Shown: piece after piece, positions 8,931 through 15,200 of the stretch
Layout of the letters: the number at the start of each line of letters is the position of its first letter
Numbering within the stretch: position 1 is the first letter of the stretch
Assembly (NCBI GenBank): GCA_045643885.1
Contig: JAZRFY010000030.1
Location: 1-64,000, forward strand
Source: RGIG4608 sp045643885
Lineage (GTDB): Bacteria; Bacillota; Clostridia; Oscillospirales; CAG-272
Reading direction: 5' to 3'
Length of the DNA stretch: 64,000 nt
Notes under the pieces: model-generated
Database searches by the model: none
What the model was told of the DNA's origin: nothing
What the model saw: only the letters and a program-made list of their open reading frames with translations
Program-made: the position numbers and the translations under genes

Positions 8931-10460
8931 TCAGACTACGATAAATGCGCAAGAGCCGGGTGCAATTGAGATAGTACCCTCAACGTCATTACCGCAAAGG
9001 CAAGGAAGCTCGTTGTTCTCACCAAGTGTGAGAGGCTTGCCGTTAAGATACATTACTTTATTTCTCATATTGCCGTTGCCTGAAAGCTCATAAAGCTTAG
9101 CCCTGGCGGGAAGCTCAACCGTTGTAGACTCTGTAAGAGAGTTGTTGATCACAAGATAGGTATATCCCTCTTGATTATCCTTTCTGCTGTGACAGTAAAC
9201 GTGAGCGCCCTCAGAATGAGGATTTTCACAAGCATATACTGTGTTGCCCATAAGTCTTGTCCAAAGAAGGACTGCAAAATAGTTGGGACGAGGATCGAAG
9301 GTGCTATGCTGAAGGAATCCATAGTCACTTGATGCAAGTGTGTTATGGAAGATTACACCGTTTGTGAGCAATGAGAAGCTGCCAAGTTCGTTAAGTGTAC
9401 GAAGGACGTCAAGATACGTTGAAGCCCAAGTATCACCACCGCCGCCTGCGTCACCGGACTCGGTTACCCACATTTCAGCACCGGGCATATATTTGTCACG
9501 CACGGGGATATTTGTCATGCAAATGCCGGGAGCAACTCCAAGATACATATCAGAGTGTGCCATTTCAGCAGGCCAATGTGCCTTGGGCATTACGGATGCA
9601 AGACGCTCGGAGATGCCGTTGTAATAGTGGTAGGAATAAACGTCCATCTTAACCTGATGTCCGTCAAGAAGATCACTTGCAAAGCCCATGGTCATCATAT
9701 TGCCAAGGCCTGCTCCCATTTGTGCCATGGGACCTGACTGTGCGCTCTCTTTATCAGCCATACCTGTATTGCAAGGACCAACGATAAGGCAATCGGGATA
9801 GTTCTCTCTTACCCATCCGTTGATGATATCCTGGTCGCGAATATAGTCGGCAAAAGTGTAGCCGATGGGCGCACCTGAAATCTGAAGCATATTGGGCTCG
9901 TTCATAAATTCAAGCGCATCGATGCTTCCACCAAGCTCTTTGGTAAGTCCAAAAAGCTTTTCAATCTGAGTCAAGCGTATGGGCCCGTTATTTTCGTCGT
10001 GGTCGCCTTTGCAGTTGCTGACTGATACAAGGAGCTTTGCGTCAACAGCCTTGACGAAAGCGACTATATTAGCCCACTGGTCACGTGTCAATACGCTCTG
10101 ATAACCCTCGGGTGCTCTTCCACCTGTAGAACCGTCAAAATCATAATATGTCTTTGTTGCCCAAGTGCCCGAAACTCTAACCCAAACGGGGCCGAACTCT
10201 TTGGCAAGCTTGATAAGCTTTTCATTCGTAGTATCAATGGGAGGATAATATTGCATAAGACCTGCCATAGCAGTATGGTTTGCAAATCCACCCTCAATTT
10301 TAGGAAATTCTTCAGTTCCCGCAATCTGAGCTTCTGAATAAGCCTTCCAGAAGGTACCACCGGTAACCTCAGTCATTTCAACGTTGTATGACATAAGTCT
10401 GGGATTCATTTCACGAATCGCAGTAAGGCCTGAAGCCATTAATTTAAGATTGTGTGCCAT
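8931..10460 (-). CDS. GH79-like beta-glucuronidase/heparanase-family enzyme
   Basis: 509 residues without a signal peptide. The fold and motifs follow clan GH-A family 79: the acid/base in ALEFMNEPNML (Glu188), the conserved VYSYHYYNG segment (residues 274-282), and the nucleophile in MWVTESGDAGGGGDTW (Glu334), then a small C-terminal beta domain ending in IAPGSCAFIVV. Family members remove beta-glucuronic acid or 4-O-methyl-glucuronic acid from arabinogalactan, heparan sulfate or flavonoid conjugates. A cytoplasmic location suggests action on imported oligosaccharides. Assignment to GH79 rather than to a neighbouring GH-A family rests on motif order only. The site GGAGG lies 8 bases before the ATG, 16 bp after the PspC gene. 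Confidence 0.75.
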   Translation of the reverse strand: MAHNLKLMASGLTAIREMNPRLMSYNVEMTEVTGGTFWKAYSEAQIAGTEEFPKIEGGFANHTAMAGLMQYYPPIDTTNEKLIKLAKEFGPVWVRVSGTWATKTYYDFDGSTGGRAPEGYQSVLTRDQWANIVAFVKAVDAKLLVSVSNCKGDHDENNGPIRLTQIEKLFGLTKELGGSIDALEFMNEPNMLQISGAPIGYTFADYIRDQDIINGWVRENYPDCLIVGPCNTGMADKESAQSGPMAQMGAGLGNMMTMGFASDLLDGHQVKMDVYSYHYYNGISERLASVMPKAHWPAEMAHSDMYLGVAPGICMTNIPVRDKYMPGAEMWVTESGDAGGGGDTWASTYLDVLRTLNELGSFSLLTNGVIFHNTLASSDYGFLQHSTFDPRPNYFAVLLWTRLMGNTVYACENPHSEGAHVYCHSRKDNQEGYTYLVINNSLTESTTVELPARAKLYELSGNGNMRNKVMYLNGKPLTLGENNELPCLCGNDVEGTISIAPGSCAFIVV

Positions 10461-10476
10461 AAATATTTATCCTCCA

Positions 10477-10668
10477 TTATTGATTTGGATTTTCAGGCAT
10501 AATGATTGCAGCAATTATGTAAGCAAGCAATCCGCCACCGGCAAAAAGCACAAGTGCAAGAACGCCAAGTCTAACAAGTGTTGTGTCAATATTAAAATAT
10601 TCAGCAACTCCGCCACAAACACCGCAAATTTTTTTATCTTTTTTTGATCTGTAAAGCTTTTTTTCCAT
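10477..10668 (-). CDS. PspC-domain small membrane protein
   Basis: A 63-residue PspC protein: KKLYRSKKDKKICGVCGGVA (residues 3-22), then EYFNIDTTLVRLG and one long hydrophobic segment (residues 36-56). An earlier in-frame ATG at 10680 is rejected because it lies inside the ribosome site itself (ATGGAGGATATT before the chosen ATG). PspC proteins act in phage-shock and envelope-stress responses; stand-alone copies in Firmicutes are poorly characterised. It is the first gene of a two-gene transcript with the GH79 enzyme, an unexpected pairing. Confidence 0.9.
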   Translation of the reverse strand: MEKKLYRSKKDKKICGVCGGVAEYFNIDTTLVRLGVLALVLFAGGGLLAYIIAAIIMPENPNQ

Positions 10669-10706
10669 AATATCCTCCATATATACTATATATTTTTCAC
10701 AATTAA

Positions 10707-10735
10707 ATTATATCATTATGGACTTTTTATGTCAA
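10707..10735 (-). promoter_or_regulatory. consensus promoter of pspC-GH79 transcript
   Basis: Minus-strand TTGACA (10735-10730), 17-bp spacer, TATAAT (10712-10707), all consensus. The predicted start is about 30 bp before the pspC ATG. The promoter abuts the poly-T end of the candidate small RNA next to it. Confidence 0.85.
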
Positions 10736-10744
10736 GAAAAAAAA

Positions 10745-10871
10745 CAAAAAAGCATAACACGAAATTGATTGTGCGTGATTGATGCCATAAGCTTGACATT
10801 TCGCTCCAAACAAGTGACTGCTATGCTTCTTTATGTTGTGGGAAAGCTTTTGGCCCATGCTCCCCACTGCA
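10745..10871 (-). ncRNA. candidate structured small RNA, family not recognised
   Basis: Between the tRNA and pspC there is no protein frame, but there is a complete transcription unit on the minus strand: a good promoter, about 127 bases, then a long hairpin and a T run. The 5' part folds as GTGGGGAGC with GCTTTCCCAC around a short loop (10868-10830). The 3' part is closed by AAAGAAGCATAGCA pairing with TGTTATGCTTTTTT, enclosing about 57 bases that include a CACG/CGTG hairpin. It does not match the signal recognition particle RNA core, tmRNA or RNase P, and it is short for 6S RNA and lacks that RNA's end-to-end pairing. The existence of an RNA is inferred from promoter plus structure. Confidence 0.5.
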
Positions 10872-10877
10872 AGAGGT

Positions 10878-10906
10878 ATTATAGCACAATAGTTTGCATT
10901 TGTAAA
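10878..10906 (-). promoter_or_regulatory. promoter of candidate small RNA
   Basis: Minus-strand TTTACA (10906-10901), exactly 17 bp, then TATAAT (10883-10878). The predicted start is near 10871. No start codon with a ribosome site follows, which supports an RNA product. Confidence 0.7.
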
Positions 10907-10977
10907 TTATGAATATTGACAAATATTCGGTCAAAAATTCGTTGAAATTCATAGGAGGTAGAAAAATTGACCATAAT

Positions 10978-11005
10978 TTGTCGAATTTTTTGTTAAAATC
11001 GACAA
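10978..11005. repeat. inverted repeat upstream of tRNA-Pro
   Basis: TTGTCGA and TCGACAA form perfect 7-bp arms separated by 14 A/T-rich bases, 90 bp before the tRNA promoter. The surrounding 10907-11095 stretch is A/T-rich and holds no gene that I can support; a Shine-Dalgarno-like AGGAGGT at 10953-10959 leads only into a frame of a few codons. Confidence 0.4.
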
Positions 11006-11095
11006 TAAAGTTTTTTCTTCTTTTTCATTCGACTTCTTACACCTGTTGAAAATTCAGATTGAATAAAAATATTTCAAAAAAATTTAAAAAACATA

Positions 11096-11124
11096 TTGAC
11101 TTTTTCTTGAATATGTGTTAATAT
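11096..11124 (+). promoter_or_regulatory. promoter of tRNA-Pro
   Basis: TTGACT (11096-11101), 17-bp spacer, TAATAT (11119-11124), placing the start about 9 bases before the mature 5' end of the tRNA. Confidence 0.75.
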
Positions 11125-11139
11125 ATACAAGTCGAAAAT

Positions 11140-11215
11140 CTAGGTGTAGCTCAGCTGGGAGAGCGCTACCTTGGGGTGGTAGAGGCCGCAGGTTCAAGTC
11201 CTGTCACTTAGACCA
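11140..11215 (+). tRNA. tRNA-Pro (anticodon GGG)
   Basis: A 76-base cloverleaf with encoded CCA. The acceptor stem is CTAGGTG with CACTTAG (one G-T pair), D arm GCTC/GAGC, anticodon stem CTACC/GGTAG with loop TTGGGGT giving anticodon GGG and G at position 37, and T arm GCAGG-TTCAAGT-CCTGT. It decodes CCC and probably CCU. A 31-base copy of its 3' end with two mismatches recurs in the same orientation at 56308-56338, which makes this gene a candidate integration site. Confidence 0.95.
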
Positions 11216-11253
11216 AATAAAGCCGAATGGATTCAGTCCGTTCGGCTTTATTT
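11215..11253 (+). terminator. terminator after tRNA-Pro
   Basis: AAATAAAGCCGAA and TTCGGCTTTATTT form a 13-bp stem, extended inward by GGA/TCC, and are followed by CTTTTT. It ends the monocistronic tRNA transcript. Confidence 0.9.
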
Positions 11254-11288
11254 CTTTTTGTGTGCCGGATTTTCATCTTACAATTTCA

Positions 11289-12026
11289 TTAATCATTCGT
11301 TTTCCCTTTCATCGAAAGTGCGAGATACAGTGCGTAAGATCCTGTTATCACGGTAAGCAACAACGCGGTCAAAATTCGCATCTCTGCAGTTGCATTTGCC
11401 TCATTGGCAAATACGCTGAGCGCATTGAAGAGGCCGTGTGCTATAATGCAGACAATCAGACTTTTTGACTTGTAGTACATCATCACAAACATAAAGCCTG
11501 CCGCGGTGGCATATACCACCTGGAGCAGATTGGGCAAAAGTTCTGCGCCCGAGCCGTTTATCAGATTGATTATATGTCCGATGCCGAAGGTCACGCTCGA
11601 AACGATGATGGCAGCCTTTACGCTATCCTTTCGCATCGCCTCAAAGAGAAGTCCGCGGAAGATCACTTCCTCAAGGAAGCCTACGCAAAGCATTGCCAGG
11701 ATATAAAGCACAGTCTCAAGCGCCCCGTAATTCAAGGTCACACCATACCAAAGGTTTGCCGTGAGCATAACGAGGATCGGTATGTAGTAAAACATAGACT
11801 TCGCAGATGTCTTTGGCGCGCAAAGTCCGTAGTCTCGGGAAAGTCCGTTTTTCTTCAAAAACAGCAGAAGTATTGCCGAAAGGAAAATTCCTATTGCAAG
11901 CGTCACGGATTTATCTATGCCAACCGATACGGAAAGTGCATCTCCCACGGACAGCAGCACGCAATATGCAATAATCCACGCGATAGCGAACCATATTTTG
12001 CTTTTATCATATAGCTTTTTTAACAT
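11289..12026 (-). CDS. CPBP-family intramembrane metalloprotease
   Basis: 245 residues with about eight hydrophobic segments, of the CAAX protease / bacteriocin-processing family. The three family motifs are present: FLEEVIFRG (Glu119-Glu120, Arg124), FGIGHIIN (His151) and IIAHGLFNAL (His197). The ATG at 12026 is chosen over 12047 because GAGGTG sits 7 bases before it and because a short upstream frame ends one base before it. Members process prenylated peptides or bacteriocins or give self-immunity; no peptide substrate gene is visible nearby. Last gene of the EamA-methyltransferase-CPBP transcript. Confidence 0.88.
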   Translation of the reverse strand: MLKKLYDKSKIWFAIAWIIAYCVLLSVGDALSVSVGIDKSVTLAIGIFLSAILLLFLKKNGLSRDYGLCAPKTSAKSMFYYIPILVMLTANLWYGVTLNYGALETVLYILAMLCVGFLEEVIFRGLLFEAMRKDSVKAAIIVSSVTFGIGHIINLINGSGAELLPNLLQVVYATAAGFMFVMMYYKSKSLIVCIIAHGLFNALSVFANEANATAEMRILTALLLTVITGSYALYLALSMKGKTND

Positions 12027-12027
12027 A

Positions 12028-12099
12028 TTACACCTCGACTGTTGCAACCTCCGACTTTACTGCGAGGAATATCGGGTCGTGCATTAATTCTTTAATCAT
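12028..12099 (-). pseudogene. peptide deformylase N-terminal fragment acting as leader frame
   Basis: A 23-residue frame beginning MIKELMHDPIFLAVKSEVAT, preceded by the ribosome site AGGTG. The first 20 residues match the N-terminus of clostridial peptide deformylases, but the frame then stops, one base before the CPBP start codon, so it cannot encode an enzyme. It may be a recombination relic that now serves to couple translation of the CPBP gene. A second, shorter copy lies at 12877-12918. Confidence 0.65.
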
Positions 12100-12136
12100 A
12101 TTTTCACCTACAAATTGAAATTTGACGAATGGTTCT

Positions 12137-12853
12137 TTATTTCTTTTTGAGTACAATAGCGATAAAGTTCAAATATTTTCCGCTGCCGGCATTCATTGCT
12201 TTTCTATCCCCGACAGCATATTCATTTTCCTGTCTAAGCCAATCATTCCAACATTCTTCATTGCTTTCCATTTCTTTTATAGAAATGATTTCTGCATTTC
12301 GACAAGCACCAACGATTTTTGTCCAATAATCAATATCGTGTATATAATCGAGCTGTTCCGGAGTCCAAGACAACAACAGCTCCTCGGGCAAATTATCGTG
12401 GCAATCCTTTTTCATACCGGGAACAGTAATATAAATATATCCGCCGCTTTTTACAAATGGCAAAAGTTTATCATCAAGATAGCGAGTGTCCCGTCCAAAA
12501 TAATTATAAGAGTCAGTACTAACAACAGCGTCAAAAAATTCTTTTTCAAAAGGTAAGTCTGTGGCATCTGCTTTGACAGCGACAATTTGTTCTTCGCAAA
12601 GCCCCATCATTTCAAAAAAACGAGTATTCTCCAAAGGGTCACTCCACAAATCTGCAGCATATACCTTAAATCCGTATTCCTTTGCGAGAAACACACTGGT
12701 TAGACCTTGACCACTTCCCAAATCGCACACAACTGCGCCATCTTTGATTTTATGCCTCATTAAAAGTTCTTCTTCCAATTTTAAGGGGTTGGGCCCCATT
12801 ATTTTCTTCATTAAATCAGGGGTTTGATATTTTTCGCTTTTTATATATTTCAT
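12137..12853 (-). CDS. class I SAM-dependent methyltransferase
   Basis: 238 residues. Motif I is VVCDLGSGQGLTSVFLA (residues 41-57, Gly-rich SAM loop), the acidic end of strand 2 is VYAADLW (Asp68), and motif II is VKADATDLPF followed by FDAVVSTDSYNYFG. This is the layout of small-molecule methyltransferases of the UbiE/cyclopropane-synthase type; the acceptor cannot be read from sequence. It lies between EamA and CPBP on one transcript, with peptide-deformylase-like leader frames before and after it. Confidence 0.85.
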   Translation of the reverse strand: MKYIKSEKYQTPDLMKKIMGPNPLKLEEELLMRHKIKDGAVVCDLGSGQGLTSVFLAKEYGFKVYAADLWSDPLENTRFFEMMGLCEEQIVAVKADATDLPFEKEFFDAVVSTDSYNYFGRDTRYLDDKLLPFVKSGGYIYITVPGMKKDCHDNLPEELLLSWTPEQLDYIHDIDYWTKIVGACRNAEIISIKEMESNEECWNDWLRQENEYAVGDRKAMNAGSGKYLNFIAIVLKKK

Positions 12854-12876
12854 TAGAAAATTCCCTTTCTTTCAAA

Positions 12877-12918
12877 TCACACGAGAAATATCGGTTCGTG
12901 CATTAGTTCTTTAATCAT
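12877..12918 (-). pseudogene. second peptide deformylase-like leader frame (13 codons)
   Basis: Frame MIKELMHEPIFLV followed by TGA. It has the same ribosome site (AGGTGA) and the same first 12 residues, with one change, as the fragment at 12028-12099; the DNA of the two copies is nearly identical over about 48 bp. It starts 3 bp after the EamA stop codon and ends 23 bp before the methyltransferase ATG. Confidence 0.6.
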
Positions 12919-12921
12919 ATT

Positions 12922-13818
12922 TCACCTATTATTCTTTCTATAAATCGGCTCATCGCTTGAGCAGAGCCACGCACCGACGATCATTAGTGCGAGTGCGATA
13001 AAATATGTATAGCGAGGAGCATCTCTAAAAATCACAAGCGACAAAAGCGTGCCTATAAATGGCGCAATCGCATAATATGCGCTCGTTCTTGCCGCGCCGA
13101 GCATTCTTTGGGCATAGACGTAGAAGAAAATGCTAAGTCCGTAAGCCACAAGTCCCAGAAGAAGAACGACAAACACACTCCAAACATACACTATTCTCTC
13201 ACCGAGACAAAGACCTATAATAAGTGACCCAAACCCAGAAAAAATGCCCTTGAGAAGCACAATTTCAAGCGGATCTTTTGAGGACAATCTTCTCGTACAG
13301 TTATTTTCAATCCCCCAACACACGCACGCAAGTAGAATGAAAAGCGAACCAACAGAAAATTTAAGACTCGAAATATCCTCAAATGATAAAATTGCGCAAG
13401 AGAGCGTTAGAAACAAAATCCCAAACCACAAACGAGGGCTAATTCTCTCCTTAAATATTATTAAGGCAATTATTGCCGTCGCAACAATTTCAAAGTTATT
13501 GAGAAGCGAAGCATTTGCCGCTGTGGTAAACGAAAGCCCAAGCAACAAAAATATGGGGGCGGCAATATCAAGCACGATCATTGACAAGGTGTATGGCAAA
13601 TCTGCTCTCGTTATTTTTTCTTCTGTTCGTTCAGTTTTTCGCACCTTGCGAACAAAGGCGATAACACCCATTCCAAGCCCTGCCCCAATATACAAAAGTC
13701 CCGCCATCAAGGTTGATGGCACATATTCAAGCAAAAGCTTTGAAAACGGTGAATTTATGGCATAAAGCCCCGCCGCCAATATGGCGAGCAATATGCCTTT
13801 AGTTGATGAATTTTTCAT
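12922..13818 (-). CDS. EamA/DMT-family transporter
   Basis: 298 residues with about ten hydrophobic segments arranged as two repeats of five, the plan of the drug/metabolite transporter superfamily. The first repeat contains GLSFTTAANASLLNNFEIVATAI-type residues (about 94-116) and the second ends with RMLGAARTSAYYAIAPFIGT, both typical of EamA exporters. The substrate is unknown. Its own ribosome site is poor, but a short frame with a good one ends 4 bp upstream, so translational coupling is likely. First well-defined gene of the EamA-methyltransferase-CPBP group. Confidence 0.87.
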   Translation of the reverse strand: MKNSSTKGILLAILAAGLYAINSPFSKLLLEYVPSTLMAGLLYIGAGLGMGVIAFVRKVRKTERTEEKITRADLPYTLSMIVLDIAAPIFLLLGLSFTTAANASLLNNFEIVATAIIALIIFKERISPRLWFGILFLTLSCAILSFEDISSLKFSVGSLFILLACVCWGIENNCTRRLSSKDPLEIVLLKGIFSGFGSLIIGLCLGERIVYVWSVFVVLLLGLVAYGLSIFFYVYAQRMLGAARTSAYYAIAPFIGTLLSLVIFRDAPRYTYFIALALMIVGAWLCSSDEPIYRKNNR

Positions 13819-13822
13819 ATTT

Positions 13823-13966
13823 TTACCAAATTTTTATCAATATATTATCGTATTTATTCCAAATCCAGCTGATAACCGTCGTGCGCGAACCACTTACACT
13901 CGGTAATTTCCATATTTGTAAATGTTGCTTTGAACGATGAATCTTATTTATATCAAAGTTCATCAT
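13823..13966 (-). pseudogene. short leader frame / gene remnant before EamA
   Basis: A 47-codon frame starting MMNFDINKIHRSK behind a GGAG site and ending 4 bp before the EamA start. An overlapping frame (13854-13913) reads MEITECKWFAHDGYQLDLE. Neither is recognised. Either could be debris of a degraded gene; the spacing suggests the longer one may couple translation into EamA, as the other two leader frames in this cassette may do for their genes. Confidence 0.3.
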
Positions 13967-14003
13967 TTACTCCAAACATATCAATAACTCCTAAAACCTA
14001 TTT

Positions 14004-14480
14004 TCACACACAATAAAACGCATCCAAGCAATCCCAAATTGCTTTATCGGTTTGATATTCAAAGTCATTTGCATTTATGATTAACACTTCACCTGGAATT
14101 GCTTCGTTTCTTGAGTTTTCATAAAATTCAATTGCCTCTGCCACAAATTCGGCAGTTCCCTCGCCGTATTTGTCGATGTTCTTCTTGAAGCGCTCGTCGG
14201 CAACGTACATCTTGCCAAGGCCTGCGAGGATTTCGTCTGTGCAGGTGTAGTAATTGGCTGTGATGTGCGCCTGAAGTTTAGCAACTAATGATTGCACCTC
14301 GACAGAATCAGGGCTCGCACCACTATCTTTGCATGCGGAAAACTCGGCAAAGATAGCCATTAAGCCCTCGTTTGCCTCAGCCCACTTCTCTTTTGTGTAA
14401 TTCTTTGTTTTCTGTTCGTGTTCGCGGTAGGCATCGGTGTTGCCGTAACGGGCACGAGTTTCGTTTTCGTAAGTTTTCAT
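14004..14480 (-). CDS. stand-alone TipAS antibiotic-recognition domain protein
   Basis: 158 residues. Residues 5-120 match the TipAS domain: ENETRARYGNTDAYREHEQK, KNYTKEKWAEANEGLMAIF, and ITANYYTCTDEILAGLGKMY followed by VADERFKKNIDKYGEGTAEF. In TipA-type regulators this globin-like domain binds thiopeptides and follows a MerR-type helix-turn-helix, which is missing here. The last 35 residues, after EFYENSR, do not look like TipAS and may come from another gene by fusion. It overlaps the NUDIX stop codon by 4 bases. Likely a drug-sequestering or relic protein rather than a DNA-binding regulator. Confidence 0.8.
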   Translation of the reverse strand: MKTYENETRARYGNTDAYREHEQKTKNYTKEKWAEANEGLMAIFAEFSACKDSGASPDSVEVQSLVAKLQAHITANYYTCTDEILAGLGKMYVADERFKKNIDKYGEGTAEFVAEAIEFYENSRNEAIPGEVLIINANDFEYQTDKAIWDCLDAFYCV

Positions 14481-14869
14481 TTATATGCCCCACAAATCTT
14501 TTCAAGTATCTCTACATCTGCTGGACAGAACTCATAGTTAGGTATCTCGCTCGGTGTTATCCATTTGATATCGTTATGCTCCAACTTTTGAGGTTTGCCC
14601 TCAGAGATGGTTGCGTTGAACAATGTCAAATGCACCGTTAAGTCGGGATATTCATGGGTTACGTCCATAAAAACATCACCAACAGAAATTGTCACAGCAA
14701 GCTCTTCTCTGCACTCGCGGATGAGGGCTTGTTCTTTTGTTTCTCCCGGCTCAACTTTGCCGCCAACAAACTCCCAAAGGAGTGCTCTCGCCTTGTGTGC
14801 CGGGCGTTGACAGATCATAAATTTGTCATTATTCCAAACAAGTGCAGCTACTACTTCTGTTATTTTCAT
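14477..14869 (-). CDS. NUDIX hydrolase, MutT/8-oxo-dGTP diphosphatase type
   Basis: 130 residues, the usual length of small MutT proteins. The complete Nudix box runs from Gly37 to Leu57 (GKVEPGETKEQALIRECREE), with the catalytic REx2EE at residues 51-56. WEFVGGK just before the box and the N-terminal VAALVWNNDKFMICQRP are typical of nucleotide-pool sanitising MutT. It would hydrolyse oxidised dGTP to the monophosphate. It overlaps the TipAS gene (ATGA) and is the first gene of this pair. Confidence 0.88.
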   Translation of the reverse strand: MKITEVVAALVWNNDKFMICQRPAHKARALLWEFVGGKVEPGETKEQALIRECREELAVTISVGDVFMDVTHEYPDLTVHLTLFNATISEGKPQKLEHNDIKWITPSEIPNYEFCPADVEILEKICGAYK

Positions 14870-14996
14870 ATTTCTTCAATTCCTAAACTCTTCAAATATC
14901 ATTTTAATTATATCACTTTTATCAACAAAAATCAATAAGTTTACATAATTACTATTTCAGTATGTATATGCTGTAGAAATTTCACTACAACTCAAA

Positions 14997-15022
14997 AAAA
15001 GACGACCGCACGGTCGTCTTTT
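14997..15022. terminator. terminator-like hairpin in the 14870-15200 spacer
   Basis: AAAAGACGACCG and CGGTCGTCTTTT form a perfect 12-bp stem with a 2-base loop, flanked by A and T runs, so it could end transcription in either direction. It lies 180 bp downstream of the minus-strand lipoprotein gene that ends at 15201. The rest of this 330-bp spacer holds only weak hairpins and the A/T-rich region before the NUDIX gene. Confidence 0.75.
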
Positions 15023-15200
15023 CATAGTATTTGATAATATAGTAATCTAAATACAATTTGAAATGATTAACTTGAAGAACTATCGGAAGTATTAGACTAA
15101 GTAATTATAAATCTCAAACTTAAACAAAAGTGACGGCGCGGTGAAATCCCCCGCCCCGCTTTTAGGAGAAAGATGAAGGAAATTCCTTCGTTGTCTATGT

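Noticed and set aside
10745..10871. 6S RNA or signal recognition particle RNA
   Set aside because: No end-to-end closing stem with a central bubble, shorter than 6S RNA, and no conserved GGAAGGAAGCAGCC-type core of the SRP RNA.
11115..11468. Frame of 117 codons on the plus strand running through tRNA-Pro
   Set aside because: It passes through a functional tRNA and its terminator and overlaps the CPBP gene on the other strand; no ribosome site.
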